From positions 345,346-409,345 of the forward strand of contig CAWGJF010000007.1 in the NCBI GenBank assembly GCA_963822905.1: a stretch of 64,000 nt of DNA, in the 5' to 3' direction. The position numbers and the translations under genes were made by a program. This document shows, in pieces, positions 27,317 to 36,749 of this stretch. The stretch's first letter is position 1, and the number at the start of each line of letters is the position of its first letter. The notes beneath the pieces are model-generated. The model ran no database searches, was not told the origin of the DNA, and worked only from the letters and a program-made list of their open reading frames with translations. Origin of the DNA: CAWGJF01 sp963822905 (GTDB taxonomy: Bacteria > Bacteroidota > Ignavibacteria > Ignavibacteriales > Ignavibacteriaceae).

Positions 27317-30097
27317 TTAGTTCAAATAATCTTTTAAATATTTACCTGTCCAGCTAATTTCATTTTTAACAATTTCTTCGGGTGTTCCGGTTGCAACAAC
27401 TTCGCCACCTTTTTCGCCTGCTTCGGGACCAAGATCAATTACAAAATCTGCACATTTGATTACATCGAGATTGTGTTCAATAATCACAACCGAATTATTT
27501 CTTTCAACTAAAAGATTAAAACAATTGAGTAATTTTGAAATGTCATCGAAGTGAAGTCCGGTTGTAGGTTCATCAAAAATAAACAAGGTGTGTTTATTGT
27601 CCCTGGTTGCTGCGAGATGAGCTGCAAGTTTTACACGTTGTGCTTCACCACCCGAAAGAGTGTTTGAAGGCTGACCGAGTTTTATGTATCCTAATCCTAC
27701 ATCAGATAAGACAGAAAGGAACCGTGTTATCTTATGATTACCTTTAATAAATTCATTCGCATCGTCAACAGTCATTTCAAGAACATCAACAAGATTCTTC
27801 CCACGGTAAGTTACTTCTCTTATTTCTTTCTTGAATCTAGTCCCACTGCAATCATCGCAGGTTAAATAAAGATCGGCAAGGAACTGCATTTCAACTTTTA
27901 TGTATCCATCACCCTGGCAAGTTTCACATCTCCCACCGGGAACATTGAAAGAAAAATATCCGGGTTTGTAACCTCTTGATTTTGCCTGGTGAGTTGAAGC
28001 AAAAAGTTCACGAATATGCTCAAAAGCTTTCACATAACTAACCGGGTTTGATCTTGGCGATTTTCCTATTGGTGATTGATCAACGATTTCAATTTCATCA
28101 ATGAATTTCATTCCTTTGATATCATCGAACTTACCAACATTGACCGGTGCTCTTCCAAAATTTTTTGCAATCCCGGCATAAAGTACATCATGAATTAAAG
28201 TGCTTTTACCGGATCCGCTGACGCCTGTGATAACTACAAATCTGTTCAACGGAATATTAAGTGAAATATTCTTTAAGTTATTTTCCCTCGCACCTATTAT
28301 TTCAATTGAATGGCTACTTTCTGATCTTCTTTTTTTAGGAACGGGAATTTTTATTTTACCTGATAAGTATTTACCGGTGAGCGAGTCGCTATTCTTTAAA
28401 ATATCCTCCATCGTACCATAAGCAACAAACTCACCTCCACTTAAACCGGCTCTTGGACCCATATCAAAAATTAAATCGGCACTTTTCATCATATCAGCAT
28501 CGTGTTCAACTATTAAAACTGTATTACCGATGTCACGAAGATTCTTTAACAAACCAATTAGCTTTTCATTATCACGAGGATGAAGACCGATGGTCGGTTC
28601 ATCAAGAACATAAAGAGTTCCAACCAGTGAAGAACCAAGCGAAGTTGCAAGATTTATTCTCTGTGTTTCACCACCGGAAAGTGTACTGCTCAACCTGTCA
28701 AGCGTCAGATACCCGATTCCAACATTATTCAAAAAAGTAAGCCGCTTAATTATCTCTTTCAGAATTCTATCTGCTACTTGTATTTCATAATCAGAAAGCT
28801 GAATTGATTCAAAAAAGCTAAGTGAATGCTCAATCGGCATGACAACTATATCGTGAATAGATTTATTATTAATTTTCACCTGTAATGCTTCTCTGCGCAA
28901 TCGTGAACCTTTACAAGCCTTACAAATTGTATAACCGCGGTAACGACTTAACATAACTCTTACATGCATCTTATATGTTTTATGCTCGAGCTTTTCAAAA
29001 AAGCCATCAATTCCCAGGTAATTCCCGAATCCTTTTTTAACTAAGTCAGTCTGGTTTTCTGTAAGTTGTTTGTATGGTACATTTATAGGGATTTTAAATG
29101 TCTTTGCGTTTTGAATTAAATCACGAAGGAATGAACTGTATTTGGCACCTCTAAAAGGAGCAATTGCACCATCCATAATACTCACCTTCGGATCTGGAAT
29201 AACAAGATTCATATCGATACCAACAGTTTTGCTGAATCCCTGGCAAACCGGACAAGCACCAAACGGATTATTGAATGAGAAGAACCTCGGCTCAGGTTCT
29301 TCATATTTTATCCCGCAGCATTCATAAAATTTATTGAATTCTTTTTCTTTACCGGTATCAGCATTTATAATAACAAGCCGGTTTTCACCTTCCCTGAAGG
29401 TAACTTCAATTGAATCTGCAAGCTTATCACGCGTTTCATCTTTTGATGTTTTAAATCTTTCAACAACTACTTTTACATCCTTTTTTTCTTTTGAAGAAAA
29501 CTTTTCTTCATTCAGATCTATCATTTTTCCCCGGTAATAAATTCTGAAAAATCCTCTTCGTTTCAGAAGTTCAAGTTCATCTTTTAAAGAATGACCTTCG
29601 TGATCTGATAGCGGAAAACCAAGATAAAATTTTGTGTCTTCAGGTTGTAATCCAATCCAATCAGTTACTGTTCCGGTTGTTGCTTTTCTAACTTCCTTAC
29701 CGCATTCAAAACAAATAGTTTTTCCAATGCGTGCAAAAAGTAATCGCAGATAATCATAAACTTCTGTAGTTGTCCCGACTGTAGAGCGGGAATTTCTTGC
29801 TACGGTTTTCTGTTCAATTGCAACAGCAGGAGAAATTCCTTGTATGTAATCAACATCAGGCTTGTTCATTCGCTCGAGAAACTGGCGTGCATAGGAAGAA
29901 AGGCTTTCAACATATCTTCTTTGTCCTTCAGCATAAATTGTGTCAAACACAAGTGAGGATTTTCCGCTGCCGCTAACTCCGGTAAACACAACAAGCTTAT
30001 TCCTTGGAATCTCAAAGCTAAGATTCTTTAGATTATGCTCGCGTGCACCTTTAACTATTATTTTCTTTCCGTTCGGACTGTTTTTTTTGTTAATCAT
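27317..30097 (-). CDS. uvrA: Excinuclease ABC subunit A
   Basis: The 926-residue damage-recognition ATPase of nucleotide excision repair has two ABC modules. The first has GVSGSGKSSL near 38-47 and the second GVSGSGKSTL near 630. There are two LSGGE signatures, and zinc-finger cysteines in CKACKGSRL and in CETCQGDGY...CDDCSGTRF. Size and order are normal. It is monocistronic: 111 bp separate it from dpp7 and about 150 bp, with a palindrome, from spoVG. Confidence 0.97.
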   Translation of the reverse strand: MINKKNSPNGKKIIVKGAREHNLKNLSFEIPRNKLVVFTGVSGSGKSSLVFDTIYAEGQRRYVESLSSYARQFLERMNKPDVDYIQGISPAVAIEQKTVARNSRSTVGTTTEVYDYLRLLFARIGKTICFECGKEVRKATTGTVTDWIGLQPEDTKFYLGFPLSDHEGHSLKDELELLKRRGFFRIYYRGKMIDLNEEKFSSKEKKDVKVVVERFKTSKDETRDKLADSIEVTFREGENRLVIINADTGKEKEFNKFYECCGIKYEEPEPRFFSFNNPFGACPVCQGFSKTVGIDMNLVIPDPKVSIMDGAIAPFRGAKYSSFLRDLIQNAKTFKIPINVPYKQLTENQTDLVKKGFGNYLGIDGFFEKLEHKTYKMHVRVMLSRYRGYTICKACKGSRLRREALQVKINNKSIHDIVVMPIEHSLSFFESIQLSDYEIQVADRILKEIIKRLTFLNNVGIGYLTLDRLSSTLSGGETQRINLATSLGSSLVGTLYVLDEPTIGLHPRDNEKLIGLLKNLRDIGNTVLIVEHDADMMKSADLIFDMGPRAGLSGGEFVAYGTMEDILKNSDSLTGKYLSGKIKIPVPKKRRSESSHSIEIIGARENNLKNISLNIPLNRFVVITGVSGSGKSTLIHDVLYAGIAKNFGRAPVNVGKFDDIKGMKFIDEIEIVDQSPIGKSPRSNPVSYVKAFEHIRELFASTHQAKSRGYKPGYFSFNVPGGRCETCQGDGYIKVEMQFLADLYLTCDDCSGTRFKKEIREVTYRGKNLVDVLEMTVDDANEFIKGNHKITRFLSVLSDVGLGYIKLGQPSNTLSGGEAQRVKLAAHLAATRDNKHTLFIFDEPTTGLHFDDISKLLNCFNLLVERNNSVVIIEHNLDVIKCADFVIDLGPEAGEKGGEVVATGTPEEIVKNEISWTGKYLKDYLN

Positions 30098-30181
30098 TTA
30101 TGAAAAATTTGGACGAATGAATTGTTTTTCCAGCTTGTAAAGATAAGAAATTTGTAGATACTGGTGAGGGGGAAATGTGAG

Positions 30182-30213
30182 TATAAAAGAAGGTCACGAA
30201 TTAATTCGTGACC
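30182..30213 (-). terminator. Perfect 22 bp palindrome after spoVG
   Basis: GGTCACGAATTAATTCGTGACC (30192-30213) is fully self-complementary. On the minus strand it is followed by TTCTTTTATAC, so it can end the spoVG transcript. The arms are uninterrupted, so a dimeric protein-binding site upstream of uvrA (95 bp from its start) is an alternative. Confidence 0.55.
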
Positions 30214-30248
30214 AATTAAGAATCCATTAAAAATAAAAGGGAATAAAT

Positions 30249-30503
30249 TTACTTTTGAATATTATTGAATTCTTCAATCGCCATTTTTTCAAGCTCACTT
30301 TTCATTTCGGAAGGAAGAATAACTTTTTCGTAAAATTTCCCGTCCTTTCCTTTCTCATCCGGAGAAGAAAGGAACATACCGTTCGAGCCGTTCACAAGTC
30401 TGAACCCTTTTAAAATAATTCCATCGTCTGTTTGGACATCAAGAAATGCAGCAGTGCGACTTTTTGAATCAGTTCTTAACGGATTAATTCTAATAATCTT
30501 CAT
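30249..30503 (-). CDS. spoVG: SpoVG-family protein
   Basis: The 84-residue protein matches SpoVG throughout. It begins MKIIRINPLRTDSKSRTAAF and has a middle VNGSNGMFLSSPDEK with the family's conserved phenylalanine-leucine-serine-proline segment. It ends in a helical tail. SpoVG proteins bind nucleic acids and act as pleiotropic regulators in Gram-positives and spirochaetes; its role in this phylum is not defined. It stands alone between uvrA and the mla genes, with a palindrome or terminator behind it. Confidence 0.9.
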   Translation of the reverse strand: MKIIRINPLRTDSKSRTAAFLDVQTDDGIILKGFRLVNGSNGMFLSSPDEKGKDGKFYEKVILPSEMKSELEKMAIEEFNNIQK

Positions 30504-30630
30504 TTGAGCCTCTCGTTAAATTGAATAAAGAAGTTGTGAAATGAATTTATAGTTTTTACAAAAAGATAGCAAATCCGGGAGTCAGTATTAAGATATTTTA
30601 TTTAATCTCAAAAAATTACAAACTAGCTAT

Positions 30631-31662
30631 TTACTTGCTCGTTGTTTCAAGTGATTTAAGTTCTTCAATTTTCTTATCCAGCAATTCAATTTTCTCATTT
30701 AGTTCCTGTGTCTTGCGATCAATTTCGGTTTCATATTCCTCTACATCCCAATAACCACGATCTTCAAAATAACTTTTGAACAGCCAGTTGTGTTTTAAGG
30801 CTTCCATATTTTCAGAAAGTTTACTTGCAGCACTTTTAGATTCCAGCATAACTTCGTTAAGGTTATTGAATACCTGCTTTAAACTTGAATCCTCTGAGGT
30901 ACCTTCAACAAGCAGTGAACCGACAACACCTTTACCCATAGATACATTATACAGAAGTGTGTCCACCCCGGTTACAACTTCGTTAATATTATTAACAACA
31001 GACTGAACCTGGCTGCCGAGAGTTTTAAATTGCTCAGTTACTGTATTTAGTTCTCTTGTAATTGAATTGAGACTTTTACCTGCGGATTCAGTAAGATCAG
31101 TCGCTGCATAATATAACTTATCATCGTTAATTACTTTGCCTATTGTTCCTTCTCCTTCATTTATTTTTTTAATGATTCCGGCAAGGTTTTCTGTCATTTC
31201 TTTTGTGTAAGCCATTATTCCTTGCGTCTCTTCAATAATATCCGCAAAGCTTACAGGATCTTTGGCAAGAATTGATCCGCCTTCTTCAACTTCATCAGAT
31301 CCGGTTTCACCAATTTTAAGTGACACAAATTTATTGCCAACCAGTCCTTCAGTTTGAATTTCAGCTTGTGTTGTTTTTCTGATAAATCTTTTTACGTCTG
31401 TTAAAAGCCTCATCGAAACTTCAATTGAGCTAATAGTATCTCCAACTACTTTTATTTCATCAACTGCGCCTATATCAATTCCGCTAAGTCTAACAGGCGC
31501 ACCGGTTCGCAAACCTTCTATATTATGGAAGTAAGCTTTTACGTTGAATGTTGATTTAAATAATGCTTCTTTGTTACCAAGCATGAAAATTGCAATAACA
31601 AGTAAAGTACTCCCAATAAAAATGAAAATACCGAGTTTAGCTCCTGCTAATCCCTTTTTCAT
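30631..31662 (-). CDS. MCE-family substrate-binding protein (MlaD-like)
   Basis: The 343-residue protein is anchored by one N-terminal helix (about 8-26). One MCE domain follows at about 38-115 (VKAYFHNIEGLRTGAPVRLSGIDIG). A long helical, coiled-coil-rich C-terminal part runs to the end (IDRKTQELNEKIELLDKKI). MCE proteins form hexameric rings that ferry lipids between membranes. The start overlaps the ATPase gene by 4 bp. At twice the length of E. coli MlaD, it resembles the single MCE protein of simple Mla systems with a helical tunnel. Confidence 0.88.
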   Translation of the reverse strand: MKKGLAGAKLGIFIFIGSTLLVIAIFMLGNKEALFKSTFNVKAYFHNIEGLRTGAPVRLSGIDIGAVDEIKVVGDTISSIEVSMRLLTDVKRFIRKTTQAEIQTEGLVGNKFVSLKIGETGSDEVEEGGSILAKDPVSFADIIEETQGIMAYTKEMTENLAGIIKKINEGEGTIGKVINDDKLYYAATDLTESAGKSLNSITRELNTVTEQFKTLGSQVQSVVNNINEVVTGVDTLLYNVSMGKGVVGSLLVEGTSEDSSLKQVFNNLNEVMLESKSAASKLSENMEALKHNWLFKSYFEDRGYWDVEEYETEIDRKTQELNEKIELLDKKIEELKSLETTSK

Positions 31663-32408
31663 AATTTACTCCCGTTATTTTCAATAACTTCATCACTGAA
31701 AAAATTCTTAAGCAGCGGGTCATCGGATGAAGTCAGATCATTTATACTGCCTTCTTTAACAATCAGTCCCTCTTCAAGTACAATTGCCCTGTCTGCTATA
31801 ATTTTCGCACATAGAAGATCGTGAGTTACAACAATTGAAGTCATTTTTAATGAACGCTGCAGATTATTTATTAAAGAACTAATTTCTTTGGACGTGATTG
31901 GGTCCAGACCAGTTGTCGGTTCATCATAAAACATCAGCTTCGGTTCTGAAATTATTGATCTTGCCAGTCCAATTCTTTTGCGCATTCCGCCGGATAATTC
32001 CGATGGCATTTTATCAATCGCCTCTTCCAGCGAAACAGCTTCCAATACTTTAAACACTTTTTCATCAATTTCTTTTTGTGGATAATCATAATTTCTGATT
32101 AAAGGGAATTCAAGATTTTCACGAACTGACATTGAGTCATAAAGTGCAGCACCCTGAAAAAGGAAGCCCATATCTTTTCTTAAATTATTCAAATCGCGCG
32201 GATTCAAATTCAGAACATCTTTTCCCTGGATTTTAATTTCACCCGTATCAGGTTCCATCAACCTGATCATACATTTTAATAATACACTCTTTCCTGTACC
32301 ACTCCGTCCAAATACAATCATGTTTTCGCCTTCTTCAACAGAAAATGAGACTCCATCCAGTACAACATTATCATCAAAAGATTTATGAATATTTTTAACT
32401 TCAACCAT
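31659..32408 (-). CDS. MlaF-like ABC transporter ATPase
   Basis: The 249-residue soluble ATPase has Walker A GRSGTGKSVL (about 34-43), the signature LSGGMRKRIGLARS and Walker B MFYDEPTTGLDP. The LSGGMRKR wording is typical for ATPases of MCE lipid transporters. It overlaps mlaE by one base (TAATG) and the MCE gene by 4 bp, giving a tight three-gene operon. No periplasmic MlaC or STAS MlaB is present here. Confidence 0.93.
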   Translation of the reverse strand: MVEVKNIHKSFDDNVVLDGVSFSVEEGENMIVFGRSGTGKSVLLKCMIRLMEPDTGEIKIQGKDVLNLNPRDLNNLRKDMGFLFQGAALYDSMSVRENLEFPLIRNYDYPQKEIDEKVFKVLEAVSLEEAIDKMPSELSGGMRKRIGLARSIISEPKLMFYDEPTTGLDPITSKEISSLINNLQRSLKMTSIVVTHDLLCAKIIADRAIVLEEGLIVKEGSINDLTSSDDPLLKNFFSDEVIENNGSKL

Positions 32409-33217
32409 TATTTAACCGTCGGCCATAACCATAATGTTAGTTTAACAAGGATCATATCAAATATAAGAATCAACAACGATGAGACAACCACTGAACTAGT
32501 TGATGCTTTGCCGACACCTTCTGTTCCGTTTTCAGTAGTGTAGCCTTTATAGCAACCAACCAGTCCCACAATAAAACCAAATATAAAAGTTTTTCCAACA
32601 CCAGGAAGTGCATCGCCAAACTCCACAGAAAAAACTACTCTATCAATATAATAGGCCCAGGTCATGTTCTGAACAAGAACTACAGCGATATATGCACCTA
32701 TTAATGAGATGAAAATAACATAAACAGTAAGAATGGGGAGAATGAAAGTAGTGGCAAAAATTCTGGTTACAACCAGGTACCTAAATGGATTTACACCGGA
32801 AACTTCCATCGCATCGATTTGTTCTGTTACTCTCATAGAACCTAGCTCAGCACCAATTCCTGAGCTTACTCTTCCCGCAAAAATTAAAGCGCAAATAACG
32901 GGACCAAGCTCGCGTACTATTGAAATACCTACTGCCCCAGGGAGAAATGCCTCAGCTCCGAATCTTTTAAGAACCGGGCTTAGTTGCATAGCCATAACCA
33001 AACCAATAATAAAACCGGTAACTCCCACAATCGGAAGTGTTTTCATTCCAAGTTCAATCATATGTTTTCGTATTTGGTCGATTTCGTAAGGAGGTAAAAA
33101 CATTTCCTTTAAAAATTGAACAGAAAACCTGGAAAGACCGGCAAGCATTTCAAAAAAGTTTTTCAGTCTCTTTTCAGTTGTTTCAAAAAATTTATTTGAC
33201 TCGGAAGTGTTGTTCAC
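32408..33217 (-). CDS. MlaE-like ABC transporter permease
   Basis: The 269-residue membrane protein has about five helices and the MlaE signature region (GLVMAMQLSPVLKRFG; FAGRVSSGIGAELGSMRVTEQIDAMEVSG). It is the membrane part of a lipid transporter that maintains outer-membrane asymmetry. First gene of the mla operon, transcribed away from the TRAP binding-protein gene across 218 bp. A TATCTTTG element lies 27 bp before its ATG. Confidence 0.93.
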   Translation of the reverse strand: MNNTSESNKFFETTEKRLKNFFEMLAGLSRFSVQFLKEMFLPPYEIDQIRKHMIELGMKTLPIVGVTGFIIGLVMAMQLSPVLKRFGAEAFLPGAVGISIVRELGPVICALIFAGRVSSGIGAELGSMRVTEQIDAMEVSGVNPFRYLVVTRIFATTFILPILTVYVIFISLIGAYIAVVLVQNMTWAYYIDRVVFSVEFGDALPGVGKTFIFGFIVGLVGCYKGYTTENGTEGVGKASTSSVVVSSLLILIFDMILVKLTLWLWPTVK

Positions 33218-33243
33218 AGAGTTTTTATTGTTTTATTCTAAAG

Positions 33244-33251
33244 CAAAGATA
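33244..33251 (-). promoter_or_regulatory. Possible -7 element of the mla operon
   Basis: On the minus strand TATCTTTG matches the Bacteroidota TAnnTTTG element and lies 27 bp before the mlaE ATG. No good TTTG is found 19-21 bp upstream of it, so support is partial. Confidence 0.3.
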
Positions 33252-33435
33252 TAGAAAATGAATAATAATAGGAATTGAGATTTGGTCAACTGCGTCACAT
33301 AATTTTCATTTAATATTTGATAAAGCAAAACTAATTAACAGAATTATTAACAAATCTACCTGATTTTAATAGATAAATTATAATTTATTTAATAATTTCG
33401 ATTTGTAACTCATTCCAAAATAATCAGGATATGAA

Positions 33436-34539
33436 ATGAAAAAGTTTGCAAGAAGAGATTTTATAAAAACTGCATCAGTTGCGGCAATTGCAGCTGGCAG
33501 TACTTCCCTTTTAAGTTGTGGAGAACAGAACACAAACAATTCTCCTGCAGTTATAAACCACAAAACTTATGAATGGAAAATGGTAACTGCCTGGCCTCCG
33601 AAATTCCCTATCCTAGGTGATTATGCTGAAAAGCTTGCAAGATGGATTGAAAGTATGTCACAGGGAAGAATGAAAATTCAGGTTTATGGAGGCGGTGAGC
33701 TTGTTCCTGCTCTTGAAGTTTTTGATGCTGTTTCACAGGGAGTTGCTGAAATGGGACACAGTGCTGCTTATTATTGGGCAGGCAAAGCACCGGCAGCACA
33801 ATTTTTTACAAGTGTTCCGTTCGGTTTAAATACTATGCAGATGAATGCCTGGCTTTATGATGGGGGTGGAATGGAATTGTGGAATGAACTGTACGGAAAA
33901 TTTAATCTTGTTCCCTTTCCTGCAGGAAATACTGCCGGACAAATGGGAGGCTGGTTCAACAAAGAAATTAATTCATTTAATGATCTTAAGGGATTAAAAA
34001 TAAGAATGCCCGGGCTGGGAGGAAAAGTAATTACAAAAGCAGGCGCAACTTCAATTCTTTCTCCCGGCGGAGAACTTTATACAAATCTTGAAAGAGGAGT
34101 TATTGATGCGCTTGAATGGATTAGTCCTTACCATGATCATTTGATGGGATTCGACAAAATTGCAAAGTATTATTACTTTCCCGGATGGCAGGAACCAACC
34201 GGAGCTCTTGAATTAATAGTTAATAAATCCGCATTTGAAAATTTACCGGAAGATTTAAAGGAAATAATAAGGGTTGGTTCGGCTGCTTCAAATGATATGA
34301 TGTTAGCCGCTTTTAACGCAAAGAATGCTGAATATTACATTAAATTGAAAAATGCAAATATTCAATTCAGACAATGGCCGGAAGAGATACTGAATAAGTT
34401 AAAAGAATTTTCTGTTGAAGTGCTTGAAGAAATATCTTCAAAAGATCCGATGAGCAAAAAAGTTTATGATTCTTACAGAAAATTTAAAAATGATATTTAT
34501 GACTGGACAGAAATTTCAGAAAGAAATTATAAACCTTGA
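33436..34539 (+). CDS. TRAP transporter substrate-binding protein, TakP-like
   Basis: The 367-residue protein starts with a twin-arginine signal (RRDFIKTASVAA, about 6-17) that ends in a lipobox-like LLSC, so it may be exported folded and then lipidated. The mature part follows DctP-family order (MVTAWPPKFPILGDYAEKLA; NTAGQMGGWFNKEI; LKGLKIRMPGLGG; ALEWISPYHDHLMGF; YYFPGWQEPTGALELIVNK). These motifs are close to TakP, which binds 2-oxo acids. It is convergent with the two permease genes (stop codons 1 bp apart). Confidence 0.88.
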   Translation: MKKFARRDFIKTASVAAIAAGSTSLLSCGEQNTNNSPAVINHKTYEWKMVTAWPPKFPILGDYAEKLARWIESMSQGRMKIQVYGGGELVPALEVFDAVSQGVAEMGHSAAYYWAGKAPAAQFFTSVPFGLNTMQMNAWLYDGGGMELWNELYGKFNLVPFPAGNTAGQMGGWFNKEINSFNDLKGLKIRMPGLGGKVITKAGATSILSPGGELYTNLERGVIDALEWISPYHDHLMGFDKIAKYYYFPGWQEPTGALELIVNKSAFENLPEDLKEIIRVGSAASNDMMLAAFNAKNAEYYIKLKNANIQFRQWPEEILNKLKEFSVEVLEEISSKDPMSKKVYDSYRKFKNDIYDWTEISERNYKP

Positions 34540-34540
34540 T

Positions 34541-35857
34541 TTAATTTCCTAAAATTCCCGGCAGCCAAAGTACCAGATCGGGAAATAAAATAATTATCAA
34601 TAATGCAACTAACTGTATGAACACATATGGTATTATTCCTTTGTACAAATGTGTTGTTGTAACATCAGGTGGAGAAACTCCTTTCAAATAAAAGATTGAA
34701 AACCCGAATGGCGGAGTAAGAAAAGATGTTTGCAAATTCATTGCGATTAATATTCCAACCCATAAAAGATTTATTCCCATACTTTCAAATATGGGAACTA
34801 TAATAGGAACAATGATGAAAGTGATTTCAATGAAATCAATAAAGAAGCCCAAAACAAAAATTAACAACATCACCAGTGCAAGAAAATGATGTGGTTCCAG
34901 GTTTGCATTTAAAATCCAATTACTCAATAACCTATCACCGTGCAATCCTCTGAATACTAAACCAAAAGCTGCTGCTCCTACCAAAATCATAAAAACCATG
35001 CTCGTTAGTGAGGTGGTTTTCATCATCACATCTTTTAAAGCAGTAAAAGTAAATTTTCTTCTGAAAATTGAAAGAAGAACTGCACCGAAAGCGCCAACAC
35101 CAGCAGCCTCAGTTGGAGATGCTACTCCGGCAAATATTGAACCAAGCACAGCCAATATTAAAACTGATGGAAGAATAAATGCACTCAAAACCCTTTTAAG
35201 TTTTCCTTCTTCAGAAAACCTTTTCAACTCTTCTGCAGGCATAGCCGGAAGCGAGTCCGGCTTTAAAATTGTAAAAACAACAATATATATGAAAAATAAA
35301 AAGACCAATAAGAATCCGGGAATAAGCGCGCCAATAAACAAATTTCCTACAGGCACATTCAAAACACTTCCAAGAAGAACAAGTACAATGCTCGGAGGAA
35401 TAATTTGTCCGAGTGTTCCGGAAGCCATAATAATTCCTGTAGCAGCAGGTTTACTGTAACCCCGCTTTAACATAACCGGCAGACTTAGAACTCCCATCGT
35501 CACAACTGTTGCACCAACAATTCCGGTTGAAGCACCAAGCATTGCTCCAACAGCAAGAACGGCAATTGCCAATCCGCCTCTTAATTTTCCAAAGAGCAAA
35601 GCCATTGTTTCAAGAAGTTCTTCTGCTAGACCGGACTTTTCCAGCATCACACCCATAAAAACAAAAAGCGGAACAGCAATTAAAACATAGTTTGTCATTA
35701 TTCCCCAAATGCGAAGAGGAAGTAATGTAAAAAAATTCAACCCGAAAATTATTAAGCCGAAAATTACTGACACACCACCTAAAGTGAATGCAACAGGATA
35801 ACCTGAGAGCAGACAAATAAGCACAACAACAAAAAAGATAATTGGCAGTATATCCAC
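34541..35857 (-). CDS. TRAP transporter large permease (DctM)
   Basis: The 438-residue protein has about twelve to thirteen membrane segments. Typical stretches are VPLFVFMGVMLEKSGLAEELL, GASTGIVGATVVTMGVLSLP, GTLGQIIPPSIVLVLLG and the C-terminal NLQTSFLTPPFGFSIFYLKG. It imports the substrate driven by the sodium gradient. The start overlaps dctQ by one base. Confidence 0.93.
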   Translation of the reverse strand: MDILPIIFFVVVLICLLSGYPVAFTLGGVSVIFGLIIFGLNFFTLLPLRIWGIMTNYVLIAVPLFVFMGVMLEKSGLAEELLETMALLFGKLRGGLAIAVLAVGAMLGASTGIVGATVVTMGVLSLPVMLKRGYSKPAATGIIMASGTLGQIIPPSIVLVLLGSVLNVPVGNLFIGALIPGFLLVFLFFIYIVVFTILKPDSLPAMPAEELKRFSEEGKLKRVLSAFILPSVLILAVLGSIFAGVASPTEAAGVGAFGAVLLSIFRRKFTFTALKDVMMKTTSLTSMVFMILVGAAAFGLVFRGLHGDRLLSNWILNANLEPHHFLALVMLLIFVLGFFIDFIEITFIIVPIIVPIFESMGINLLWVGILIAMNLQTSFLTPPFGFSIFYLKGVSPPDVTTTHLYKGIIPYVFIQLVALLIIILFPDLVLWLPGILGN

Positions 35858-36387
35858 TATTGCTGCAAGCCTTTCTCAGAATTTACATTTCTCAATTTCA
35901 AAAACGATTTAAATACAATGGCAATTCCCTGAAGCAGTAACAGGAAAAAAGAAATTGGAATAAACGCCTTTAAAATGTAACGGGCAGGTAAACCGCCGGC
36001 ATCAGGAGATACTTCACTAACATTGAAAGAAAATTCAACAAAATTAAATGATGCTAATATTCCTACAACACAAAATGGAATCAGAAATAATAATGAACCA
36101 ATTAAATTTGTTATTGCTTTGTTTTTTTCAGAGTACCGTGTGTAAAAAACATCAACCCTAACGTGATCATCAATCAGGAATGTATAACCGGCGGCGAGTA
36201 AAAATATGACTGCAAATAAATGCCACTCAAGTTCCTGTAAAGCCACGCTGCTTGAATCAAAAATGTAGCGGATAATTACATCATAAGTGATTATCAATAC
36301 AAGAATTAAAGTAAGCCAGGAAGCAATTTTTCCGAGCTTTTTGTTAATCGCTTCAACTATATTTATGTATTTTTCTACAAACTTCAT
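35857..36387 (-). CDS. TRAP transporter small permease (DctQ)
   Basis: The 176-residue protein has four hydrophobic helices and the DctQ marker ALQELEWHLFAVIFLLAAGY with HVRVDVFY shortly after. It is the small membrane subunit partnering DctM. Its start overlaps the yraN stop by one base, so the permease genes are read from the yraN/rnhB transcript rather than with the binding protein. Confidence 0.9.
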   Translation of the reverse strand: MKFVEKYINIVEAINKKLGKIASWLTLILVLIITYDVIIRYIFDSSSVALQELEWHLFAVIFLLAAGYTFLIDDHVRVDVFYTRYSEKNKAITNLIGSLLFLIPFCVVGILASFNFVEFSFNVSEVSPDAGGLPARYILKAFIPISFFLLLLQGIAIVFKSFLKLRNVNSEKGLQQ

Positions 36388-36749
36388 TACATAAAAGCAT
36401 TTTCTAAATGATTAACAATCGGACGTATCTTCCCCCTGAAAAGGATTGCAACAACATCAAACCTACAATCAATTTCTGTAATTCCTTTATCATACAAATA
36501 AAGCTCAGCTATTTTTTTTATCTGTCTCTGTTTTGATTTTGTTATTGCGAATTCCGGTTCCCCATATTCAAGATTTTGTCTTGCTTTTACTTCGACAAAA
36601 ACTGTGTAGCCATCATTTGGATCCTTTGCAATAATATCTATTTCACCATGTCCAAAACGATAATTTCGTTCTAAAATTTCAAAACCTTTTTCCGTCAATA
36701 ATTCAGCTGCAAGCTCTTCGCCCTTTTCGCCAAGTTCTTTCGCATTCAT
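36387..36749 (-). CDS. YraN/UPF0102-family endonuclease-like protein
   Basis: The 120-residue protein contains the family's LTEKGFEILERNYRFGHGEIDIIAKD and VFVEVKAR motifs. This is the E-D-ExK arrangement of the restriction-endonuclease-like fold. Function in bacteria is not settled. Its pairing with rnhB (adjacent stop and start) is very common and supports the call. Confidence 0.92.
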   Translation of the reverse strand: MNAKELGEKGEELAAELLTEKGFEILERNYRFGHGEIDIIAKDPNDGYTVFVEVKARQNLEYGEPEFAITKSKQRQIKKIAELYLYDKGITEIDCRFDVVAILFRGKIRPIVNHLENAFM

